64,000 nt of DNA from Erwinia sp. E_sp_B01_1 (GTDB lineage: Bacteria > Pseudomonadota > Gammaproteobacteria > Enterobacterales > Enterobacteriaceae), in NCBI RefSeq assembly GCF_036865545.1, contig NZ_CP142208.1:186001-250000 (forward strand). The letters run 5' to 3'. This document shows positions 7,516 through 16,591 of the stretch, piece by piece. The notes beneath the pieces are model-generated. The model made no database searches and had not been told where the DNA came from. It saw only the letters and a list, made by a program, of their open reading frames with translations. Both the position numbers and the translations under genes were made by a program. Numbering within the stretch: position 1 is the first letter of the stretch; each line of letters begins with the position of its first letter.

Positions 7516-9011
7516 CGCCGGTACTTCACCATCCGGCTGCGATTGAGCACCAGCTTCAGGGCATCGCCGTCGATTTGTACGGTAAAGCGTTTCTGCCAGG
7601 GGCCATCCTGCGCGGTGGCTAACAGGCGGCCATTGCCCAGCGGCACCAGCGTGGCGGTGATGGCTGCCGGGCCGATGCCCAGAATCATATTTTCCCCGCT
7701 TATTACCAGTTCGCTGCGCATCGAAGGAATGCTCCAGCGCCCCTGCACGGCGTCCAGTGAGAGGTTATCTGGTTCTACCGGGACAAAAGTTCTTGCAGCC
7801 AGGCCAATTTCGCCGCTGATTACAGGGCCATCCTGCTTCAGTCGAACCGGGAAAGTGCTGGAGAGCGACACGGCCTCGCCTGGCCGATCGCTGTGATACA
7901 AATTCTCTCCCGCGCCGATCCAGTTGATGCTGTCAGCATTCACTTCCAGCCAGTCGCTGCCCGCTTCCGCAACGTACAGACCCGGCGTCAGGCTGTGACC
8001 TTTCACCGGCAGAGACTGACCCAGCAAAGCGGCCATCACTGCCAGTGCCGAATCATAGCTGGCGACGTCTTCACGGTTGGCAACCAGCGCCAGCCCGACC
8101 TTTTGCTGCGGATCGAGCAGGAAATAGCTTTTATATCCGGCGTGTGACCCGCCATGACCCACCAGTCTGACCTGGCCCGCTTTCGAATGCGCGACACCCA
8201 GCCCATAACCTGTCTCACGGCCATCGGTCAGATAGCGCGGTGCGGCCAGTCTGTTCAGCGTCTTTTCTTCCCTGAGCAGATGCTGCAGCCACTTGCTGAG
8301 ATCCGTCACGCTGCCGGTAATACAGCCCGAGGCCGAAAGATGCAGTCCGGCGCTGGCCAGCAGCCACTGTTTATTATGCTGCCAGTAGCCCGGCACCAGG
8401 CCTGGCACGATATCAAACCAGGTTTCCGGCGCGGTAAAGTTAATGCCCAGAGGCTGATTGATCTGCTCGTTGAGCAGCGCGGAAAACAGCACGCCTCTGG
8501 TTTTCAGCACCTCTTCCACCAGTCGGTACCCGGTGTTGGAATAGGAGACTTCGCTGCCTGCGGGATAGCTGAGATCGCCCATCTCCGCGAGAAAAGCCAG
8601 CAGCGAGGGGGCGCTGGTGGCGTTATACACCGACAGGCCCAGCAGCGACAGGGTTTCACGCACGTCCGGCAGGCCGGATGTCATATCCAGCGCACGACCT
8701 ACAGTGACCTGACCGTTCTCACCGGTTAACTGGGGAAGATAATCGGCCAGTTTGTCTTCCAGCCCCAGATGCTGGCTGGCCGCGCCCGTGACTAACGAGG
8801 CGAAAATATGCTTGGTCACTGAGGCATAACGCACCACGGTGTTGCCATCAAAGGGGCTGTTCTGCGCCAGGTCGGCCAGGCCACCGGCGCTGATGCTGCG
8901 AATGTTTTCGCCGTCGAACAGCGCGATAGCGCCGCCCGGTTCGCCGGGTTTTCCCCAGCCTGCGGTGATCTCATCGGCGACTTTTTGCGCCTGTTGCCAG
9001 TTAAGCGTCAT
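7512..9011 (-). CDS. Serine D-aminopeptidase (DAP-type, beta-lactamase fold)
   Basis: A 499-residue penicillin-recognising serine hydrolase that best fits the Ochrobactrum-type D-aminopeptidase (family S12), which releases N-terminal D-residues, chiefly D-Ala. The catalytic motifs are Ser64-Val-Thr-Lys67 ('YASVTKHIFA'), Tyr157-Ser-Asn159 ('EVSYSNTGY') and His286 ('VGHGGSHAGY'). These sit within a few residues of Ser62, Lys65, Tyr153 and His287 of the known enzyme. About 170 residues after the catalytic domain would form the two beta-barrel domains. There is no signal peptide. It is the last gene of a peptide-importer operon. A plain esterase of the same fold is the alternative. Confidence 0.85.
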   Translation of the reverse strand: MTLNWQQAQKVADEITAGWGKPGEPGGAIALFDGENIRSISAGGLADLAQNSPFDGNTVVRYASVTKHIFASLVTGAASQHLGLEDKLADYLPQLTGENGQVTVGRALDMTSGLPDVRETLSLLGLSVYNATSAPSLLAFLAEMGDLSYPAGSEVSYSNTGYRLVEEVLKTRGVLFSALLNEQINQPLGINFTAPETWFDIVPGLVPGYWQHNKQWLLASAGLHLSASGCITGSVTDLSKWLQHLLREEKTLNRLAAPRYLTDGRETGYGLGVAHSKAGQVRLVGHGGSHAGYKSYFLLDPQQKVGLALVANREDVASYDSALAVMAALLGQSLPVKGHSLTPGLYVAEAGSDWLEVNADSINWIGAGENLYHSDRPGEAVSLSSTFPVRLKQDGPVISGEIGLAARTFVPVEPDNLSLDAVQGRWSIPSMRSELVISGENMILGIGPAAITATLVPLGNGRLLATAQDGPWQKRFTVQIDGDALKLVLNRSRMVKYRR

Positions 9012-9203
9012 GCTGATTCCTTTGAAGACAGACTGCCATTCAGACGCTCTGCCGTTGTGGATGCTGAATGCGTCATGCTGATTCCTTTGAAGTCAGACTG
9101 CCCTTCAGAAGCTCTGCCATTGTGGGTGCTGAAGGCGTCATGCAGGTTCTTCCAGCGACAGACTCAGATCATAAAGCTCTGCCGTGTGCGGATGCTGAAT
9201 GCG
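9009..9203. repeat. Three degenerate tandem copies of a 65-bp unit
   Basis: Units begin with CAT at 9009, 9074 and 9139 (exact 65-bp spacing) and share 'CATGCTGATTCCTTTGAAG', '[AC]GCTCTGCC' and 'TGCTGAA[TG]GCG'. The third unit is the coding 3' end of the ATPase gene; the first two fill the gap to the aminopeptidase gene, whose start codon is the CAT of unit 1. This looks like local duplication of the end of the ATPase gene. Because 65 is not a multiple of three, the copies do not preserve the reading frame. Confidence 0.85.
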
Positions 9204-9878
9204 GCGCGCGCGTAAATCCTCTGCGCTCAACTGCTCAACCATTTCACCCTGCTGCATCACCCCAATTTGCGCACAGAGGTGGGTGACCACCGCCAGATTG
9301 TGCGTCACCATAATGTAGGTGAGTTTGCGTTCCTGCCGCAAGTCGCTGAGCAGATTCAGAATTTCCGCCTGCACGGAGACATCCAGCGCGGAAGTCGGCT
9401 CATCCAGCAGCAGCACTTCAGGCTCGGCAATCAGCGCTCTGGCAATGGCGACGCGCTGGCGCTGCCCACCGGAAAGCTGATGAGGGAAACGAAAACGTAC
9501 CGTAGCGGGTAAACCCACTTCCGACAGCGCCTGAGCAATGCGCTGTTCAGCGCGATCAAAACGGTGGATCAGCAGTGGCTCATGCAGGATGCGGTCGATA
9601 GTCTGGCGGGGATGCAGCGAGCCGTAAGGGTCCTGAAACACCATCTGCACCTGACGAAAGAAGTTGCGTCCGCGATGGGAAGCCAGCGGCAGACCGCCAA
9701 ACCGGATCTCACCGCCCCAGTCACTGTTCAGCCCGGCCAGCGCGCGCAAAATCGTGGATTTTCCGGAGCCGCTTTCCCCCACGATGCCAAAACTGGCGCC
9801 GCTTGCCACGCTAAAAGAGACGCCTTTTACCACTTCCTGAGAACCGAAGGCGATGCGCAGTTTATCAATATCAATCAT
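9138..9878 (-). CDS. Peptide ABC transporter ATP-binding protein, DppF/OppF-like
   Basis: A 246-residue ATPase that powers the peptide importer from the cytoplasmic face. Walker A 'GESGSGKS' is at residues 34-41, the signature is 'LSGGQRQRVAIARAL', and Walker B is 'VLLLDEPTSALD'. It ends soon after 'HPHTAELYDL', so it lacks most of the C-terminal extension (about 80 residues) seen in DppF and OppF; short relatives such as PhnK-like proteins exist. It overlaps the preceding ATPase gene by 4 bp. Its 3' end is the third unit of the 65-bp repeat, so its C-terminus may have been remodelled. Confidence 0.92.
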   Translation of the reverse strand: MIDIDKLRIAFGSQEVVKGVSFSVASGASFGIVGESGSGKSTILRALAGLNSDWGGEIRFGGLPLASHRGRNFFRQVQMVFQDPYGSLHPRQTIDRILHEPLLIHRFDRAEQRIAQALSEVGLPATVRFRFPHQLSGGQRQRVAIARALIAEPEVLLLDEPTSALDVSVQAEILNLLSDLRQERKLTYIMVTHNLAVVTHLCAQIGVMQQGEMVEQLSAEDLRARRIQHPHTAELYDLSLSLEEPA

Positions 9879-10711
9879 ACAGAATCCTCGCGCCAGGAGG
9901 CTTTACGCTGCATTACCGGCAAACGCTCGCGCGGATGGCGCAGAGAGGGCAGGCAGGCCAGCAAACCTTGAGTGTAAGGGTGCTTCGCCTGCTGCAACTC
10001 GCCTGCCGCCAGCATCTCGACGATCCTTCCGCCATACATTACCGCCACGCGATCGCAGAAATGCGACACCAGCGGAAGATCGTGACTGATCAGGATCAAC
10101 CCCATTCCGCGTTCAGAAACCAGATCGTCAATCAGCCGCAGGATCTCCGCCTGCACGGTGGCGTCCAGCGCACTGGTCGGCTCATCGGCGATCAGCAGTT
10201 CCGGATCCGGCGCCAGCATCATCGCAATCATCACGCGCTGCCCCATCCCGCCAGAAACTTCATGCGGATAGCGTTTTGCCACCAGCTCCGGGTCGCGAAT
10301 TTTCACCTGAGAGAGCAAATCGATGGCGGCTGTCATCGCGTCACGTTTACTGCCCCCTTTATGCTCGCGCCAGGCTTCAGCAATCTGCTGGCCGATGGTC
10401 ATCACCGGATTCAGTGAATATTTCGGGTCCTGAAGAATAAAGCCGACGCGTTTGCCACGCACCTGGCGCAGCGTTTTTTCACTGGCTCCACGCAGATCGA
10501 TACCGTCAAAGCTCAGTTTGTCCGCCACTACTTTTGCGCTGCCGGGCAGCAGTTGCATCAGGCTGCGTGCAGTCAGCGACTTGCCCGAACCGCTTTCGCC
10601 GACGATGGCAAACTTCTCCCTGCCAACGCTGAACGAGACGCCACGCACGGCTTCGAAGGTTTCCGTACCGCTGGTAAAACTGATATGTAAGTTCTGAATC
10701 TCAACCAGCAT
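9875..10711 (-). CDS. Peptide ABC transporter ATP-binding protein, DppD/OppD-like
   Basis: A 278-residue ATPase of the OppD/DppD family that pairs with the next gene product to drive uptake. Walker A 'GESGSGKS' is at residues 38-45. The signature 'VSGGMGQRVMIAMML' has Met where most ATPases have Gln, as is common in DppD/OppD. Walker B is 'LLIADEPTSALD'. After the core comes the oligopeptide-specific segment 'AKHPYTQGLLACLPSLR'. It follows the permease gene directly (stop and start adjacent) and overlaps the second ATPase by 4 bp. Confidence 0.93.
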   Translation of the reverse strand: MLVEIQNLHISFTSGTETFEAVRGVSFSVGREKFAIVGESGSGKSLTARSLMQLLPGSAKVVADKLSFDGIDLRGASEKTLRQVRGKRVGFILQDPKYSLNPVMTIGQQIAEAWREHKGGSKRDAMTAAIDLLSQVKIRDPELVAKRYPHEVSGGMGQRVMIAMMLAPDPELLIADEPTSALDATVQAEILRLIDDLVSERGMGLILISHDLPLVSHFCDRVAVMYGGRIVEMLAAGELQQAKHPYTQGLLACLPSLRHPRERLPVMQRKASWREDSV

Positions 10712-11611
10712 TTACTTCTCCTTAGGATCCAACACGTCGCGCAGGCCATCGCCGAGGAAGTTAAACGCCAGCGAGGTTAAAAAGATCGCAATACAGGGCA
10801 TCAGCGGCACCCACCACTCGCTGAACAGGAAGCGGCGCGCGGTGGCGATCATCGTGCCCCACTCCGGTGACGGCGGCTGCGCGCCCATGCCCAGAAAACC
10901 CAGGCTGGCGGCGGTGATAATGATCGAACTCATGTCCAGCGTGACCCGCACAATCAGGCTTGGCACGCACAGCGGCATCACATGGCGCAGAATAATACGC
11001 AGCGGTGAAGCGCCGCTCAGACGGCTGGCGGCGATAAAGTCGCTGTGTCGGAACTGGAGCGTTTCGGCCCGTGCCAGACGGGCATAGGGCGGCCAGGCGG
11101 TAAGGGCTATTGCCAGGATGGCGCTTTCCACGCCCGGCGTCAGGGCAGCCACAAAGGCCAGCGCCAGAATCAGGCGTGGGAAAGCCAGGAAGATATCGGT
11201 GATTCGCATCAGCGTTTTGTCCAGCAATCCGCCTGCGTAGCCCGCGATACAACCGATAAACAGACCAATGGGCGCAGTGATCAGCACCACCGCAATCACC
11301 ATGCCCAGCGTGGTTCTGCCACCGAAAAGCAGACGCGTGAAGATATCGCGCCCCAGCTCATCCGTTCCCAGCCAGTGCAGGGCAGAAGGACGTGCCAGAC
11401 GGTTAGCCAGATCCTGGAAGCCAGGCTCATAAGGAGTTAATAACGGAGCGGCCAGCGAGAGTAACAGCATCAGCAGCACCACAATCAGTCCGCTCATTGC
11501 CAGCGGATGACGCTTCAGGCCCAGCCACAGACGGTAGCGCCGTCCCCACACCGCCTGACGACGGGTGGAAGGCGTCTCGTCGAGCAGCCAGCTTCTTGAT
11601 AAGATTGTCAT
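10712..11611 (-). CDS. Peptide ABC transporter permease, DppC/OppC-like
   Basis: A 299-residue inner-membrane permease with the OppC-type N-terminal tail and hydrophobic segments. Hallmarks are 'HWLGTDELGRDIFTRLL' (about residues 78-94), a coupling loop near 'ASRLSGASPLRIILRHV', and the family ending 'NFLGDGLRDVLDPKEK'. It overlaps the previous permease gene by 4 bp and is followed without a gap by the first ATPase. It forms a heterodimeric channel with the 11608-12618 product. Confidence 0.93.
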   Translation of the reverse strand: MTILSRSWLLDETPSTRRQAVWGRRYRLWLGLKRHPLAMSGLIVVLLMLLLSLAAPLLTPYEPGFQDLANRLARPSALHWLGTDELGRDIFTRLLFGGRTTLGMVIAVVLITAPIGLFIGCIAGYAGGLLDKTLMRITDIFLAFPRLILALAFVAALTPGVESAILAIALTAWPPYARLARAETLQFRHSDFIAASRLSGASPLRIILRHVMPLCVPSLIVRVTLDMSSIIITAASLGFLGMGAQPPSPEWGTMIATARRFLFSEWWVPLMPCIAIFLTSLAFNFLGDGLRDVLDPKEK

Positions 11612-12618
11612 TTTACGCGGGGATCCATAAGTCGGTAGAGAATATCGGCACAGAGGTTCAGCAGCACGTAAGCCGTGCCTACTAACAGCGTGGCACCCAC
11701 CACCGGGTTCATGTCCGCATTCATCAGTGAAGTGGTCAGATACTGCCCGAGGCCTGGCCAGGAGAAGACGTTTTCCGTGACTACCGCGCCTTCCAGCAGC
11801 CCGGCATAGGTCAGCGCCAGCACGGTCACCAGCTGCACCGCCACGGTAGGGAAGGCGTGACGCCAGATAACCCGACGGGAAGAGAGCCCCTTGGCACGTG
11901 CGGTAATGATGAACTCACCGCTCAGCGCGTTAAGCATAAATGTACGGGTCATACGGGTGATGTACGCCATGCTGAAGTAGGCCAGGATCAGCACCGGCTG
12001 TGCCATATGTGCCAGTGCATCCCAAAAGGCGCCGTAATCTTTTGCCAGCAAAGAATCTACCGTCAGCAGTCCGGTCACCTGGGGCACCATGTCCTGATAG
12101 ATAATGTCCTGACGCCCTGGTCCGGGCGCAATGCCCAGCACCGCATAGAACACCAGCAGGCTGAGCAGAGCCAGCACGAACACCGGCAGGGAGTGGCCTG
12201 CCAGGCAGACCACGCGGATCACCTGATCAACCCATTTACCCTGGCGGACCGCCGCCCAGACACCGAGTGGAATGCCGATAATTGCCGCCACAATGATTGC
12301 TGCCGTAGCCAGCTCCAGCGTGGCCGGGAAGAATCGGGCAATATCCTCGCTCACCGGGTTAGAGGTCAGAATTGAGCGACCAAAATCCCCATGAAGGATC
12401 TGGCTGAGGTAGTGCCAGAACTGGATGTACAGGGGCTGATCCAGCCCCATTTCCTGACGAACGCGTTCCACCACGTCCTGCGGGGCATTATCGCCAACCG
12501 CCGCCAGTACCGGATCGGTCGGCATTACCCGACCAATAAAGAACGTCAGGACTGACAGACCAAACAGCGTCAGCAGCAGGCTTCCCAGCGTGCTGGCAAT
12601 ACGTATTAACCAGGACAT
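11608..12618 (-). CDS. Peptide ABC transporter permease, DppB/OppB-like
   Basis: A 336-residue permease of the DppB family. It shows the N-terminal transmembrane helix, 'GRVMPTDPVLAAVGDNAP', and the loop 'GEFIITARAKGLSSRRVIW', where the ATPase docks. The ending 'NLCADILYRLMDPRVK' is typical. Its start codon overlaps the last base of the binding-protein stop, so binding protein, permeases and ATPases are one tightly packed transcript. The substrate class is peptides; given the neighbouring enzymes, D-residue-containing peptides are a reasonable guess. Confidence 0.93.
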   Translation of the reverse strand: MSWLIRIASTLGSLLLTLFGLSVLTFFIGRVMPTDPVLAAVGDNAPQDVVERVRQEMGLDQPLYIQFWHYLSQILHGDFGRSILTSNPVSEDIARFFPATLELATAAIIVAAIIGIPLGVWAAVRQGKWVDQVIRVVCLAGHSLPVFVLALLSLLVFYAVLGIAPGPGRQDIIYQDMVPQVTGLLTVDSLLAKDYGAFWDALAHMAQPVLILAYFSMAYITRMTRTFMLNALSGEFIITARAKGLSSRRVIWRHAFPTVAVQLVTVLALTYAGLLEGAVVTENVFSWPGLGQYLTTSLMNADMNPVVGATLLVGTAYVLLNLCADILYRLMDPRVK

Positions 12619-14213
12619 CAGGCTTTTTTCACCTGCTCATAAGGGTTGTCGTTGAGCACGGTAATCTGCATTCCGGTGACGCCTTTGCTGCTGGCATAGG
12701 TGTTGAGCTTCTGGAACATAAAGATAAACGGGCTTTTTTCGCGGTGCATAGTCTGGATTTGTTCATACAGGGCGATGCGTTTTGCTGCATCGGTTTCATG
12801 CAGTGCGTCAGCCGTCATTTTGTTGAACTCTTCGTCAGACCAGCTGCAGCGCCAGGCCAGAGAGCGTACCCGGGCGTTGTCGCTGTTATCCGTATTGACG
12901 CTGAAGGCTTCGGTATTGGAGTTCGGATCAAAGTAATCGGCACCCCAGGCGGTGATCGCCAGCTGGTGCTGGCGGGCACGCATTTTGGTGAGTACCTGAC
13001 GGTTCTCAGCGGCGATCAGCTTCACTTTAATACCGATGGCGGCCAGCTGAGTCTGTACCGCCTGCGCGATATCCGGGAAAGGCTGGGCGGAATAGTGGTC
13101 AAGCGTCAGCTCAAACCCGTCCGCAAAACCCGCTTCTGCCAGCAGGGCTTTGGCTTTGGCCACATCCACTTTAAACGGCTGGTCATTCAGCGCCGCCGGG
13201 AAGCCCGCCGGTAACAGGCTCTGATGGGTTTTGTAGGTCAGCGGAATGATGTTTTTCTGGATGCTGTCGTAATCAATTGCCCATTTCAGCGCCTGCCAGA
13301 CCTGCGGCTTCTGCAGATGCGGATCTTTAGTGTTGCAGGACATCAGCATCAGGGTACCCACCATCTGCTGCACCACATTGAAATTTTTATCCTGCATCAG
13401 CGGCTTAAGCTGTTCGGTAGTCAGGTCACGGGCAATATCCACATCGCCTTTTTGCAGCATCAGCAGCTGGGCAGAAGGATCGATAATGTGTTTGGCAATC
13501 ACCCGCTTAATCACCGATTTGGACGGATGCTGGGTGTTTTTTTCCAGGATAATGCTTTCACTGGCTTTCCAGGCGCGCAGGGTAAAGGGTCCGCTTCCGG
13601 CGCTGTGCTGTTTGATCCAGGCGTTGCCCTGGTCATCACCCGCCTGATTTGCCAGCGCGGTTTTCTTCTGCACGATGCTGCCTACAGGGGCAGACAGGCA
13701 GTAAAGCAGGAAAGTCTCGGCGGCCGGTTCGGCCAGATTCAGCACCAGCGTATGGGCATCTTTTGCCACGATCATCTGGTCAACATTCTCTTTGGTAAAG
13801 CCAAACTGATTGATGATAAAGGCCGGGCTTTTATCCAGTTTCACCACGCGTTGCAGCGAGAAGGCGGCGTCTTCTGCGGTCATCGGGCTGCCGTCAGAGA
13901 ACTTCACTGCCGGATCGAGATGGAAAGTGAAGGTTTTCCCGTCTTCGCTTCTCTCCCAGCTGCTGGCCAGTTCACCTTTAATTTCGCTGGGCTTATCAGG
14001 GTTTGGCATCACCAGCCGCTGGTAGAGGTTGCCACAGATTTCAGAGCCAATGGCTTCAAAGCTTTCTGCCGGATCCAGGCTGGTCATATTGTCGAGTTGC
14101 ATTGCCATCACCAGCATCGAAGGTGGGGTGGCGGCAAAGGCGTTGTTCAGAGAGAGGTAAGAGAGAAAAGGAACCGCGCTGCATCCTGCAAGAAAACGTC
14201 TTCTGGTAACCAT
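12618..14213 (-). CDS. Peptide ABC transporter substrate-binding protein (family 5)
   Basis: A 531-residue periplasmic peptide-binding protein. The N-terminus 'MVTRRRFLAGCSAVPFLS' has consecutive arginines followed by FLAG, so it may be exported by the Tat route; 'LAGC' also looks like a lipobox, so a lipoprotein is possible. The mature part has the family pattern 'ASSWERSEDGKTFTFHL', 'FSDGSPMTAEDAAFSLQR' and 'GSGPFTL'. It is the first gene of the second importer operon, and the ~200-bp gap upstream separates it from the divergent dipeptidase gene. This protein differs clearly from the binding protein at 1-1140. Confidence 0.92.
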   Translation of the reverse strand: MVTRRRFLAGCSAVPFLSYLSLNNAFAATPPSMLVMAMQLDNMTSLDPAESFEAIGSEICGNLYQRLVMPNPDKPSEIKGELASSWERSEDGKTFTFHLDPAVKFSDGSPMTAEDAAFSLQRVVKLDKSPAFIINQFGFTKENVDQMIVAKDAHTLVLNLAEPAAETFLLYCLSAPVGSIVQKKTALANQAGDDQGNAWIKQHSAGSGPFTLRAWKASESIILEKNTQHPSKSVIKRVIAKHIIDPSAQLLMLQKGDVDIARDLTTEQLKPLMQDKNFNVVQQMVGTLMLMSCNTKDPHLQKPQVWQALKWAIDYDSIQKNIIPLTYKTHQSLLPAGFPAALNDQPFKVDVAKAKALLAEAGFADGFELTLDHYSAQPFPDIAQAVQTQLAAIGIKVKLIAAENRQVLTKMRARQHQLAITAWGADYFDPNSNTEAFSVNTDNSDNARVRSLAWRCSWSDEEFNKMTADALHETDAAKRIALYEQIQTMHREKSPFIFMFQKLNTYASSKGVTGMQITVLNDNPYEQVKKA

Positions 14214-14410
14214 GGTATCTCCAACTTATTGAAATTTAAGAATAATAAATGCTTTTATTGCTTATTAAGCCTTGACAGCAACCTGAGTTGTCAGGTAGTA
14301 CTGAAAGCAGAAGCCCTTTTTTTGCTGCGCGAAACAGGCTGCCCTTTGGTGGTGCATCCTGCGTCAGCATGAAGCACCGGTCCTCCCACACTTTGAGAGC
14401 GAAATATCCC
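14214..14410. promoter_or_regulatory. Divergent promoter region with dyad symmetry
   Basis: This 197-bp gap separates the importer operon from the M19 dipeptidase gene. It contains TGACA-N11-TGTCA (14273-14293), and nested in it CAAC-ctga-GTTG (14279-14290). The first dyad has LysR-type geometry. It may be the target of the LysR regulator encoded at 15505-16416, but this is an inference from position. Confidence 0.4.
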
Positions 14411-15502
14411 ATGCCAGCACTGCGTTCTGATGCCGTCACCGTTCCCGTCTTTGACGGTCATAACGATCTCCTTATGCGCCTGTGGCTCTCCCATCAGGAC
14501 GATCCCGCTTCGGCTTTTCTCAACGGGCCAGCGGCGGGCCAGATGGACCTGCCAAGGATTCGTCAGGGAGGTTTTGCTGGCGGGCTGTTCGCGGCTTATG
14601 TACCTTCAACTGGATCTGCTGCAAGAAACGCGCCATCTGTCAGGAAAGATCGCTCAGCTCCTGATTTTCAAGAGTTTGAGCCAACGCCGTGCCGGGAAGA
14701 GGCGCTGGAAATTACCCTGTCGATGATTGCCACATTACTGCGCATTGAGCAGCAGTCCGCGGGGGCGGCTCGCATTTGCCGCACGGCAGCAGATATCCGT
14801 CAGTGTATGCGGGACGGTGCAGTGGCCATGGTGATGCACATCGAAGGGGCAGAGGCGCTGGATGCCGATCTGGAGCTTCTGGACGTCCTTTATGCCGCCG
14901 GGCTGCGCACGCTGGGGCCGCTATGGAGCCGACCTAATATTTTTGGCGATGGCGTCCCGTTTCGCTTCCCCTCCTCACCGGATATTGGCAACGGACTGAC
15001 CGCCGCCGGGCTGCGTCTGGTGCGGGCCTGCAATGCGAAACGCATCATGGTCGACCTCTCGCATATGGATGAAAAAGGGTTCTGGCAGACGGCAGAAATC
15101 AGCAATGCGCCGCTGGTCGCCAGCCATTCCAATGCTCACGCTTTGTGTCCGCAGTCACGCAACCTGACCGATCGCCAACTGGCCGCTATTGGAGAAACCC
15201 GGGGTTTTGTGGGCGTGAACTTCGGCACCAGCTTCCTGCGCGGTGACGGCAAAAAAGCGGACGATGCCACGGTGCTGGAGATCGTGCGGCATGTGGATTA
15301 TCTGCTGGAGAAAGTCGGGGAAGATAACGTCGGCTTTGGATCGGATTTCGACGGCACCACGCTGCCGCCGGATATGAAAGACGTGGCCGGTTTACCGCTG
15401 CTGGTCAGTGCGCTGCGCGAGCGAGGCTATGGCCAGCCGCTGCTGGAAAAAATCTGCTACGGCAACTGGATCCGCGTGCTGGAAGCCACCTGGGGTGAGT
15501 AG
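14411..15502 (+). CDS. M19 family membrane (renal-type) dipeptidase
   Basis: A 363-residue zinc dipeptidase of family M19, which cleaves dipeptides and tolerates a D-residue at the C-terminal position. From the chosen ATG the metal-binding motif 'DGHNDLL' gives His17 and Asp19. The bridging glutamate is in 'MVMHIEGAEAL', a histidine is in 'ASHSNAHAL', and the catalytic-site aspartate is in 'VGFGSDFDGTTLP'. The frame extends upstream to 14288, but those residues look non-coding, so I start at 14411. There is no clear signal peptide, as is usual for bacterial members. The LysR gene starts 2 bp after its stop. Confidence 0.88.
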   Translation: MPALRSDAVTVPVFDGHNDLLMRLWLSHQDDPASAFLNGPAAGQMDLPRIRQGGFAGGLFAAYVPSTGSAARNAPSVRKDRSAPDFQEFEPTPCREEALEITLSMIATLLRIEQQSAGAARICRTAADIRQCMRDGAVAMVMHIEGAEALDADLELLDVLYAAGLRTLGPLWSRPNIFGDGVPFRFPSSPDIGNGLTAAGLRLVRACNAKRIMVDLSHMDEKGFWQTAEISNAPLVASHSNAHALCPQSRNLTDRQLAAIGETRGFVGVNFGTSFLRGDGKKADDATVLEIVRHVDYLLEKVGEDNVGFGSDFDGTTLPPDMKDVAGLPLLVSALRERGYGQPLLEKICYGNWIRVLEATWGE

Positions 15503-15504
15503 CC

Positions 15505-16416
15505 ATGCGTCTGCGTCATATTGAGGTTTTTCAGGCCATCGTCGACACCGGCAGCATCAGCGCGGCGGCCCGGCAGCTTAACGTCTCGCAGCCCAACGTC
15601 AGCCGGGTGTTGGGCCATGCCGAGCAGCAGTTGGGGTTTCCGCTGTTTGAGCGCCGCAGCCAGGGAATGATCCCGACGCTGGAAGCGCAGCGGCTGATCC
15701 CGGAGATCCGGGAGCTTTATGGTCGTCTGAAGGCGATTGGCACTCTGTCCGATCAACTGCGACGCGGCGAAGGACAAACGGTGAGAGTGGGGGCTGCCCA
15801 TGCTTTCGGGCAGATGATTCTGGCGCCTGCGATGGTGGAATATCGTCGGCAGAATGGCTTTGTGAATGTCGATCTGGTGACGGAACACTTCAGCACGCTG
15901 TGCCAGAATTTACTGGAGGATCGGCTGGACTTCGCGCTGGTCTTCGGCCAGCAGGTCCCCGGTGAGCTGGTGGCTGAACCCCTTTTTCACTCGATGATGG
16001 TGGCTCTGCTGCCAGCCGATGCACAGGCACCGGCTACCGTGACGCTGGAGTGGCTGTGCCAGAACAATCTGCTGATGATGCAGAAAGAAGATCCGCTGGG
16101 GCATGTCCTGCACCGGGCGCTGCGTGATAAAGCGCTGCAGCCCGCCAACTCGTTGTATATCAAAACTTATTCAGTGATTGCCGATATGGTACTGGCGGGC
16201 GGTGGCGTGGGCATTGTCGATCTGTTCACCGGCAGGCGTTATGCCGGGCAGCTGAAGGTTGTACCTATAGCTCAGCCGCTGCCGTTTGAGGTGATGCTCA
16301 TCAGCCGCCGGGATCGGCCACAGTCACAGTCAACGCTGCAACTGAAGCAGGTTATCCGCACTAAACTCTGGGAGCTGGCCCGCCAGTGCGGGGTTCTGAT
16401 CGACCCAGGCCCCTGA
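15505..16416 (+). CDS. LysR family transcriptional regulator
   Basis: A 303-residue LysR regulator. The N-terminal winged helix is 'TGSISAAARQLNVSQPNVSR' followed by 'LGFPLFERR', and a periplasmic-binding-like effector domain covers about residues 90-295 ('VRVGAAHAFGQMILAPAMVE'). It is separated by only 2 bp from the dipeptidase gene and so is co-transcribed. The likely targets are its own operon and the divergent importer operon at 9138-14213. The inducer cannot be read from sequence; a peptide breakdown product would make sense. Confidence 0.9.
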   Translation: MRLRHIEVFQAIVDTGSISAAARQLNVSQPNVSRVLGHAEQQLGFPLFERRSQGMIPTLEAQRLIPEIRELYGRLKAIGTLSDQLRRGEGQTVRVGAAHAFGQMILAPAMVEYRRQNGFVNVDLVTEHFSTLCQNLLEDRLDFALVFGQQVPGELVAEPLFHSMMVALLPADAQAPATVTLEWLCQNNLLMMQKEDPLGHVLHRALRDKALQPANSLYIKTYSVIADMVLAGGGVGIVDLFTGRRYAGQLKVVPIAQPLPFEVMLISRRDRPQSQSTLQLKQVIRTKLWELARQCGVLIDPGP

Positions 16417-16591
16417 GTAAAGTTTATCAGGCCGGTTTGCGGGCCGCCCTCTGCTCTGGCTGCGGCCTGAATGCCAAAACGATCTTTTACGCCGTTTCGT
16501 TATCTGCGTTGCAGATTAGAGGGCGCAAACTTTTCATCCCCCCGGACGGATGGTTAAATCCTGTATCGCTAAAAAGAGTTCAGGAGAGCCT

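Noticed and set aside
9009..9203. Reading the 65-bp repeats as a CRISPR array
   Set aside because: Only three units, contiguous with no spacers, and one unit is coding sequence of an ATPase gene.
13224..14372. 382-codon open frame antisense to the peptide-binding protein gene
   Set aside because: Long, but it is the antisense frame of an intact family-5 binding protein and has no protein-like pattern.
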